From positions 33,431,733 through 33,495,732 of the forward strand of contig CM067367.1 of NCBI GenBank assembly GCA_034401795.1: 64,000 nt of DNA. Reading direction: 5' to 3'. A program made the position numbers and the translations under genes. Under the pieces are notes generated by a model. The model saw only the letters and a list, made by a program, of their open reading frames with translations. It searched no databases and was not told the origin of the DNA. Shown here piece by piece: positions 57,341 through 64,000 of the stretch. Within the stretch, counting starts at the first letter, position 1. Each line of letters begins with the position of its first letter. Source of the DNA: Chaetoderma sp. LZ-2023a. Its lineage: Eukaryota; Mollusca; Caudofoveata; Chaetodermatida; Chaetodermatidae.

Positions 57341-57710
57341 TGGACCTTTCCATTTTTAGCCATGCCCCGCCCATCCCTAGCTACGCTCCACCCACACACC
57401 ACCGTTTTGGGATTGATCGATCCCCAAATGCCCTAGCTATCAATTTCCTGAAAACTACAGGGAAGCTGTTGAATATTTTGTAACTAATTTGACAGCAACA
57501 GCGCCCAGTCTAATTAGTTTCAAAATATTCAACAGAATATTTATTAAATAGTAAAAGCAAACAATTTGTACAACAACGCATAGACCGTCTTCAAATATGC
57601 GTTCGTGACGTACTTATCGACATCTGAATGACGTCATTCATTATGATGTCATTGTACACATCAGGCAGTTCATTATGACGTCATATGATGGGTGTGTACT
57701 CTGGAAAGGT
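57341..57710. repeat. long family 1 MITE with CRE palindromes, copy L1
   Basis: Ends tggacctttcca and tctggaaaggt. Includes the hairpin GTTGAATATTTTGTAACTAA against TTAGTTTCAAAATATTCAAC, and TGACGTCA at 57629-57636 and 57676-57683. It lies 116 bp before LSM14 exon 4. Confidence 0.78.
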
Positions 57711-57826
57711 GAATTGGAAATGATTGATAACTTAAATTCACATTTTAATGTAGCATGTTTTTTTTAAATCTGCATATAAGACATGTAAGAAGCGTACATG
57801 TATATATTACTGTTTTATTAATGTAG

Positions 57827-57919
57827 GTTCCCGGGGACCTACTCCCCCACTTCGAATATCCCCCACAGTGGATCAAGGGGTTCAAGTCGGTCCTCATCAA
57901 GGACCTAGACGTAAATCGG
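57827..57919 (+). CDS. LSM14: LSM14 exon 4, duplicated SPT motif exon (copy a)
   Basis: 93 bp, phase 1 at both ends. Acceptor TTAATGTAG, donor GTAATA (weak). Encodes (G)SRGPTPPLRISPTVDQG, then VQVGPHQGPRRKS. The SPT-x-DQ-x-VQ core is like the conserved RKSPTMEQAVQ motif of vertebrate LSM14A (from memory). It aligns with exon 5 from its first residue: GSRGPTPP against GSRGHTPP, SPTVDQG against SPTLDQG. Being symmetric, it can be skipped without a frameshift. Confidence 0.83.
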
Positions 57920-58509
57920 GTAATAACATCCTCGCCTTGTTGATCAGTTGTTTTTTTTGTTCATTCGAGGGCTTGAACTCTATTTGAGAAATGGTTTAAA
58001 ATTTAAGCTACTTTGTAAACATTCTTGTATCCTACGTGTAAAAAGTTAACATATTGTTCTTACGGAAATCCAATGTCAAATACGACTTCAAGCCCTCATT
58101 CGCACTCCCATCAACCGTTGCAGTTTTTCCACATTGCTATTTCAATAACATGTTATTGTTAAACTCTGCATTGCCCGCTGGTGATGGATGTTGTGTTCAG
58201 CTTTGTTATAGCCATTCTTATAAGAAGGATTCCTTGTATAGGACATAAGCGCTCTATATTCCTGGCCATGATAATGATTTCATTTCAGCTCTGGTCTGGT
58301 CATGTTAGCATTGAGGAAGATAACTGTTATGCTTTCTTGTAATCGGCTACCAATGGAGGGATCTAATCTGTCGCTCATGTCTCTGATGTCATAATCAAAT
58401 ATATGTCACTTGCTAGCGCACATTACAATCAAAATGATATAGTTCCATCATGCTAGTGAGTTGCAAGGTTGTCATAAAAATGTCGGACTTGTATGTTTTT
58501 GATGAATTT

Positions 58510-58545
58510 ACAATTTAATAAACGTTCTGTTGAATATTTTGAAAC
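58510..58545. repeat. half of a family 1 hairpin MITE
   Basis: AATAAACGTTCTGTTGAATA and TTTTGAAAC match the left arm; the right arm is missing. Confidence 0.5.
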
Positions 58546-59221
58546 GATGCGAGATGATGAGGGGAATGTGTAATTAGAACTTGCAATAAAGAGCGGTGTA
58601 TCTGCATCAAATCATAGCAGCCACATCTGAAGCTGAAGATACTAGATATTTTAAGCCTTAGAGGGTCTCGAACAGGATCCCTTTTAATATCAATTATCAA
58701 CCTGAGTTGAAATTTATCACTGCACAAGCTTTAGCGAGTGCGTTTGTGATAAATGTAGACGAGGTTGATAAGTCTTACACGTGTTTAAAAATTGTACCAA
58801 GTGTGAGATTGTATTACCGTAATCATTATACTGAAATTTTGACATGTTTCCCAAATGACGTCAATCCCCGAAATCCCAGTTTAGATATTCTGTTAGCGTA
58901 CAATAGTCAATGATCGCTAATGACACCCTGACAACTAGTACATTGGATGTCTTAAGTCACATTCAGTTAAAACCTGATATAAGAACTGATAGCGAAGCTG
59001 ACATGTCTACATCAGCCAAACCGCGCAGTCCAACTCAACCCAAGACCAATTCACCCCATGAATTCATATACCATAAAATAGGCTATACGGTATATCGAAA
59101 TATCGCGATTTTCTCACCACGATATATCGCGATACCTCCTAGGATAATATTGTGCAAGCCTAATTATATGTATTATTAACAAGATACATAAATGCGTTTG
59201 TTTATATTATAAATAATAATA

Positions 59222-59531
59222 TGAACGGTTATGTCCCGCCCATCTCTAGCTAAGCTCCACCTTCATCTCGATTATGTTGGGATTGATCGATCCCCGAATG
59301 CCCTGACTTAATTTCCAGAAACCTATACATGTTGCGCACCCAGTCAAATTAGTTTCAAAATATTCAACAGAATGTTTATTAAATGGTAAAGACATACAAT
59401 TCATACAACGTGTCGGTCTGTTAAGCATTAAAGACTATATCGAATCACTGATGATGTCATGATTATGACGTCATCCTACACATCGCCTAGTTGATTGATT
59501 GATGGATGGAGAGACTTGGAAAGGCCCATTA
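59222..59531. repeat. long family 1 MITE with CRE palindrome, copy L2
   Basis: Shares CCCGCCCATCTCTAGCTAAG, GATCGATCCCCGAATGCCCT and AAAATATTCAACAGAATGTT with L1 and L3, but lacks the left hairpin arm. TGACGTCA at 59466-59473. Confidence 0.7.
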
Positions 59532-60448
59532 CGAAATCAGATTTAAGCCTCTGATGCAGTATTTATTTACATGTATATACAATATGTATATATGTATTGT
59601 TAGAAATTTATGCAGTAATTTAATCTTGTAAGACATTACATGCATTTTGTAACACAAGTTTGTGATTTTGCTTATTTTCGCACTTTTACCCTTTGCCAAT
59701 CCTTCATTCATTTCTCTATCCTATGCTTTTTATCTCTGTTAATGTTATTACTCACTCCTCTAGATAAAGCTATTATAATGTCTGTTTTACTATATAAACA
59801 TACAGTGTGACTGGGTAATACCAGCTTATAGTATGGTTTATTTACTGATCTACTTTTCTGCTATGGATTACAATGTACGTGCCTTTATTATCTACATCCT
59901 GTAAGCCCATTCAATGGCAGATATTTTAAACCTGAGGGCAAGGTTGTATTCTGTTAATTTTCATCAATGGGTAGTAGACCAGTCAATGACTACTGTAATT
60001 GAATTTGAAGTAAATTTTGAATATGTTTTACCATGTTTACTGATACATCTAAGTCAATATTTGACCAAATTATGACCCTTGTACAATGCACAATTCAACT
60101 TGAGTCAATGGTTTCATTTAATAGTTAAGTAAGTGGCGCAGTATAGTTAAGCCAAAATCTGAATGTTATTTACTAATTAAACACTGTTCAGTTGAATTAT
60201 TTTTCATTATTGTTTGAAAAGCAATTTATGAATGTGAAAGATCTCATTACATCTTCTTTCTGCAAATGTGTTGCAATGCCATATTTTATATTGTGGTTCG
60301 TTAATCAGTCTCGGTTGACGGTCTTCAAAAGTGAACTGCAGACATAAAATGTCATATCTTAGCATCTGATCAGTTTAGCTTGTGCTTATTTCTGATCGTA
60401 AACTGCATAATCCATGAACGTATTCAAGACAAGATTGCATATTTCTAG

Positions 60449-60601
60449 GTTCACGAGGTCATACACCACCGCCTAGTCGCAAGTCACCAACACTAGACCA
60501 GGGAACACAGATGCCGACACCGGGAAACAAAGGAGAGAACAGATCAAGACAGAATTCAACAAGTTATTCACAATCCAGTGACAGGCAGCATGATGACAAA
60601 G
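60449..60601 (+). CDS. LSM14: LSM14 exon 5, duplicated SPT motif exon (copy b)
   Basis: 153 bp, phase 1 at both ends. Acceptor ATTTCTAG, donor GTATGT (strong). Encodes (G)SRGHTPPPSRKSPTLDQG, TQMPTPGNKGENRSRQNSTS and YSQSSDRQHDDK. The SRKSPTLDQ core is closer than exon 4 to the RKSPTMEQ motif of vertebrates. Its Ser/Arg/Gln-rich second half has no counterpart in exon 4, which is 20 codons shorter. Confidence 0.88.
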
Positions 60602-60639
60602 GTATGTATGCACATCAAATTGCACGCTTGTAAGACATA

Positions 60640-60790
60640 GTTACGGTACGGCTCAGAAATAAATTTAAATGTTTCCAAAATAAAATGAAACTTACTTGAA
60701 TATATTTTGGACATAAATTGATTGGAAGCCATTGCTGTCTGAGACTGCAATGTCTCAATCAAATTATGTCCAAAATATTAAACAGGCCAT
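60640..60790. repeat. hairpin MITE related to family 1
   Basis: TTGAATATATTTTGGACATA against TTATGTCCAAAATATTAAAC with a GATTGGAAGCCATTG centre. It resembles 21416-21503 and a half copy near 26180-26290. Confidence 0.65.
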
Positions 60791-60917
60791 ACATACTACA
60801 TTGACACTAGCTGCACTACAGTAGCTAACATGTTTGCTTTTGTTTTGGAAACATGTTAACTTACTCTCATCTTACTGAGCAAGGGGTCTGCTCTAAAAAA
60901 ACCCATGTCATTCTCCA

Positions 60918-61335
60918 GATCATAGCGAGATAGCTGAGAATGAAAGAGCTGACAAGTTAGTTAAGGAAGGATCCAACCAAGAACAGATGGATCGATCAAT
61001 CAGTTTTGATGAGCTGAACTCGAACCACAAACTGAGAAACCGCAATGAAAGGCCTCTGAAAGATCCACTCTGCAGCTTACCACGAAGGAATCAGTTGGCT
61101 CTTTAGACTAAGGACAGACCACAGCAGACTTAACTATGTGATCTCTGGCCAAGCATCTGGCCAACCCAAACAATACTCGAATAAAAGCTACATGGAGGGT
61201 TGGAGCAACTAGCAAAACAGCTTCCTTTGTTCTTCGGTCTGGGAAAAACAATTTGATTGAATATGCTATGTGCTGGTGAACGCAACGAAGAATCTATTCA
61301 TGGGTTGTACTGACTACAGAGAGCACCTGTCATTT
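60918..61335 (+). pseudogene. non-LTR retrotransposon RNase H tail, decayed
   Basis: DHSEIAENERADKLVKEGS is the last catalytic-Asp segment of an RNase H1-like domain as found in I/Jockey-type non-LTR elements (usual form GxxGNExADxLAKxGA). After a frame change come FRLRTDHSRLNY (about 61103-61138) and AGERNEESIHGLY (about 61276-61310), like the C-terminal LRTGHxxLN and CGExxETxxHxL segments of these elements. Several stops and shifts. It is too short to name the clade. Confidence 0.72.
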
Positions 61336-61409
61336 GTGATTACTGTGTTGACCTGGTAACCCTTTAAACATCACAGGTCAGAAATGACAAATTGTTTTCG
61401 ATGTATTGA

Positions 61410-61508
61410 ATAATCTGTTGAATATTTTGAAGCTACTCGAGTGGAAGATGTTGCTACCTACGGCAGCAACAGGTTCCCGTTAAATTAGTTTCGCAATATT
61501 TAGCAGCT
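61410..61508. repeat. hairpin MITE family 1 copy
   Basis: CTGTTGAATATTTTGAAGCT against TTAGTTTCGCAATATTTAGC, with an inner GTTGCTACCTACGGCAGCAAC palindrome-like centre. Confidence 0.65.
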
Positions 61509-61590
61509 TCCCAGTGGATGTGTCTTGTAATTTAGAGAATCAAATTTTAGCAGTTAAAGTGTTAATAAACACATTGACCAATGTACTTAA

Positions 61591-61822
61591 CACTTTAACA
61601 CTCATATCAGCCAAATACGGCTTCTACAGTAGTCTTGCGAAATGTCCATTTGCAGACCATGAGAAGACTATTTTTCAAAATTTACCACTGGAATGACTGG
61701 CTTTATAACCGAGCCAGTCATTCCAGTGGTTAAAATTTTCAAAAATTGTGTTCTTGGTCTGCAAATAAACATTTTCTATGAGAAAATTGAAATGTTTTTG
61801 AACAAATTCAGGGCTTAAAGGG
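61591..61822. repeat. CCCTTTAA hairpin MITE, copy H6 (inverse orientation)
   Basis: Ends cactttaacactcatatcag and cagggcttaaaggg. Arms TGTCCATTTGCAGACCATGA and TTGGTCTGCAAATAAACAT. Centre CTGGCTTTATAACCGAGCCAG. Confidence 0.75.
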
Positions 61823-62441
61823 ATACTATAATTAATTATAATATAGCATTACCCTTATTTTGATCAATATTATTAATGCATGATGAATTCCGGTTTAACA
61901 TGTTTAAGGTTAGAACTACCAGAGGTTAGATCCCAATGAATATATAGATACTTGACCTAGTAATGGCTAAGCAGGCCAAAGACAACCTCTGATAGTTAGG
62001 GCCTTATTAATATACTATTGGATGCAATAAATTACTACTAACAGAAAATTACATTTAAAGGCAGGGTGCTTTCCTGACTATCAATCAGAGATTCCTTGTC
62101 TATTGAGTTATGTGTAGTTCACGAAACACACGAAACTCATGCAAGCGAACCGAACCATGGTTTGTCTTCCCTTGGTTTGCGATTTTCTGAACGAATGAAT
62201 GTTCATTACAGCCATAATAAGTCTTGAGGAATGCATACTTGCCATGAGCTGTTTGTTACATGGAGATGATTATAATTTTGAAAGCACATGCTGAAAGTTG
62301 CTGCTGCCTACGAGAATATTGCATCGATTTGTAATTTAACTTCTGCTCAGCTTAACGATGGTAAAGCTTTACATGTATGATAAGTGACTACTGGAACAGA
62401 TTTTGTGACTTGTCTCGACCTTTGTATGTCAATGACTCGAA

Positions 62442-62752
62442 TGGACCTTTCCAGTTTTAGCTATGCCCCACTCACCTCTAGCTAAACTCCACCCACATTT
62501 CGCCATGTTGGGATCGATCCCCGAATGCACTGACTATTAGGTAAGAGTTTGAAAATTTTGTAAACAATTTGACTGTCAAATTTGTTTCAAAATATTCAAC
62601 AGAATATTTATTAAATAGTAAATACATACAATTCATACAACAATGCATAGTCCGTCTTCAATTATGCGTTCGTAACGTACTTATCTACGTCATGTAAATG
62701 ACGTCATTGATTATGTCATTCTACACGTCATGTGGTTGATTATGATGGATTA
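62442..62752. repeat. long family 1 MITE with CRE palindrome, copy L3
   Basis: Ends tggacctttcca and ataaaggtcca. Holds a GAAAATTTTGTAAACAATTT arm, ATTTGTTTCAAAATATTCAA and TGACGTCA at 62699-62706. It ends about 110 bp before LSM14 exon 6. Confidence 0.75.
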
Positions 62753-62865
62753 TAAAGGTCCATTGATGCCTTAAAATAATAGTAACTCATTACAATCCTA
62801 ATAATTACACATCATTGTTGTATTTGTAGCAACTTTGTGTGTTATTGTTGTTGTTTTATTATTAG

Positions 62866-63051
62866 GTGATCGCGTTTCTGATCATGATTCACAGCCGCCT
62901 TCCCGCCAACAAAATCAGCAAAATACACCGGATCATCGGCAGTGGGAAAGAAGAGACTATCGGCGGCCGCCACCACAGAGCGCTCAAAGAAACCAACAGA
63001 CACCAGGAGGTGGGGGACCACCGCCTAACCGTGGACGGCCCTTCCACAGAG
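62866..63051 (+). CDS. LSM14: LSM14 exon 6, Gln/Pro/Arg/Gly-rich
   Basis: 186 bp, phase 1 at both ends. Acceptor TTATTATTAG, donor GTATGC. Encodes (G)DRVSDHDSQPPSRQQNQQN, TPDHRQWERRDYRRPPPQSA, QRNQQTPGGGGPPPNRGRPF, then HR. The RGG-like and Arg-rich composition matches the segment before the FDF motif in LSM14 proteins (RRGRGGHRGG in vertebrates). The FDF, FFD and TFG boxes that bind DDX6 and EDC4 must lie in exons right of this window. It could be the last one before the FDF exon. Confidence 0.85.
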
Positions 63052-63171
63052 GTATGCATTGGTGTTGTAGCCATTGCAGAGCAGATTGTATTAAATTGTA
63101 TTTGGAATGGATAATCATTTTGTTTATTGTTATTTCGTGTTTTTGTTTTACTGCATAACAAGGTAAGCCTT

Positions 63172-63378
63172 AAATTTGTTCATGTTTTAATTTTCCCAGA
63201 AAATCTCCATTTGCAAATTGAAACTATTTTTGAAAATTTACCACGGGAATGACTGGCTCGGTTATCGAGCCAGTCATTCCAGTGTTAAATTTTCAAAAAT
63301 AGTCTTGGTCTGCAAATGGACATATCTCAAGACCACGGCAGAAGGAATTTTTGGCTGATATGAGTGTTAAAGGGTTAA
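63172..63378. repeat. CCCTTTAA hairpin MITE, copy H7
   Basis: Central palindrome CTGGCTCGGTTATCGAGCCAG, right arm GGTCTGCAAATGGACATATC, right end gagtgttaaagggttaa. The left end is shortened. Confidence 0.78.
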
Positions 63379-63461
63379 TAAGTCAATCAGTTTTCTGATA
63401 AGTGATAAGTAAATATGGCAGTGCACTTTGGATGAGTCATAGACTGGTTTATCTATACACC

Positions 63462-64000
63462 TAAAAAAAAGTAAGTTCCCCTCTAAATATAGGCTAATAG
63501 TTTCCAAGATATAGGGCTGATTTTAATAAAATTTCTCACAGGTCATTAGTTTGACTATAATGTCAATCAGTGAAAATGATTATCCCATCGGTATTTCTAT
63601 GCATGAATGCGCATGCGCTAAATGCAAATTTGACCCATTTCAAAAATTCTTTAAACTTAACTAAGAATACAAATTGTATCCAGTACCATGAAAATCATAA
63701 CAGATAGAGAGCAAAAAGCAACCTTTATCCAATAACATCAATAATTCATTTCATAAAAGATAAATCATAAAACATTTCATTCAGAATTCCATCAAATCAT
63801 AACAAACGATCATTTCAAACGGACAGTAAATCACAGATTTAACAGAGTTAATAAAGTGTATCCACCATTCAGCTGAATCACATTGCGGCACTGATTTCTC
63901 GTAGAGTTGATGAGGCGGGTGATCCAATGTTGTGGTATAGCCATCCACTCCTGTAACAACTGATACATGTCACCAAGAACGGTGTCGTCGGTCACTGATA
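63462..64000 (-). mobile_element. Tc1/mariner transposon, 3' end, runs off the window
   Basis: The outer end near 63462 (ACCTAAAAAAAAGTAAGTTC) is followed by about 370 bp of AT-rich non-coding sequence and then the transposase C-terminus. Its family differs from the fragment at 9198. Confidence 0.6.
63831..64000 (-). CDS. Tc1-like transposase, C-terminal part, partial at window edge
   Basis: The minus strand from 63998 reads SVTDDTVLGDMYQLLQEWMA, IPQHWITRLINSTRNQCRNV, IQLNGGYTLLTLLNL, then TGA at 63831-63833. IPQ, the I..LI.S..N.C..VI pattern and GGYT near the end are the usual C-terminus of Tc1-family transposases. It is uninterrupted over 55 codons. The DDE catalytic residues lie beyond the window, so intactness cannot be judged. 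It is close to the end of LSM14 exon 6, in antisense direction. Confidence 0.8.
   Translation of the reverse strand, partial: SVTDDTVLGDMYQLLQEWMAIPQHWITRLINSTRNQCRNVIQLNGGYTLLTLLNL

Larger units (their letters stand above)
53317..57826. other. LSM14 intron 3
   Basis: Holds two CCCTTTAA MITEs in tandem (54350-54781), two TTAA-flanked elements (55340-56941) and a long family 1 MITE (57341-57710). The stretches 53317-54349 and 54782-55335 show only decayed repeat fragments. Confidence 0.55.
57920..60448. other. LSM14 intron 4
   Basis: Contains a half family 1 hairpin near 58528, the long family 1 copy at 59222, and a CGATATATCG-rich block near 59085-59150. No other gene seen. Confidence 0.5.
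60602..62865. other. LSM14 intron 5
   Basis: Packed with repeats: hairpin at 60640, non-LTR remnant at 60918, family 1 hairpin at 61410, H6 at 61591 and L3 at 62442. 61823-62441 shows no feature except words like AAACCATGGTTCGG that recur loosely near 41460. Confidence 0.5.

Noticed and set aside
1..64000. tRNA or rRNA genes
   Set aside because: No cloverleaf with A and B boxes or rRNA-like sequence was noticed by eye; a tRNAscan run would be needed to be certain.

Overview
The window is animal nuclear DNA: spliced protein genes with long AT-rich introns, packed with transposable elements. A marine invertebrate bilaterian (mollusc/lophotrochozoan or invertebrate deuterostome) is my best guess, from the abundant DIRS-type retrotransposons and short hairpin MITEs; the species cannot be fixed from sequence alone.

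Two host genes lie head to head. TAF4 (TFIID subunit 4) runs leftward with exon 1 at 21568-22776 and exon 2 at 6436-6597. LSM14 (RAP55/Scd6 family mRNP protein) runs rightward with exons at 22983-23103, 40626-40780, 53124-53316, 57827-57919, 60449-60601 and 62866-63051. All splice phases agree. The start codons are 206 bp apart, so this gap is probably a bidirectional promoter; it holds YY1-like and NRF1-like motifs. The 3' ends of both genes lie outside the window. LSM14 exons 4 and 5 look like an old in-frame exon duplication.

The rest is intron filled by mobile DNA. Four substantial DIRS-type tyrosine-recombinase retrotransposons of one family (A 83-4878, B 9714-16818, C2 29925-37194, D 45639-51823) plus an older split copy (C1, 27754-29799 and 37195-37294) carry gag-like, RT-RNase H and tyrosine recombinase reading frames, inverted terminal repeats and an internal complementary region. 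Every copy is broken. All lie in the sense direction of the gene that hosts them. Other elements are a Ty3/gypsy integrase remnant, two Tc1/mariner fragments, a non-LTR RNase H tail, three non-autonomous hAT-like elements with 8-bp target duplications, two TTAA-flanked MITEs that share one TTAA, and at least three families of short hairpin MITEs.

Inside LSM14 intron 2, on the opposite strand, is a 523-codon Cys/His-rich open reading frame (42483-44054) of unknown function with a good splice acceptor just before its ATG. It is the least explained protein-coding feature here. No tRNA, rRNA, CRISPR or prokaryotic operon was seen.
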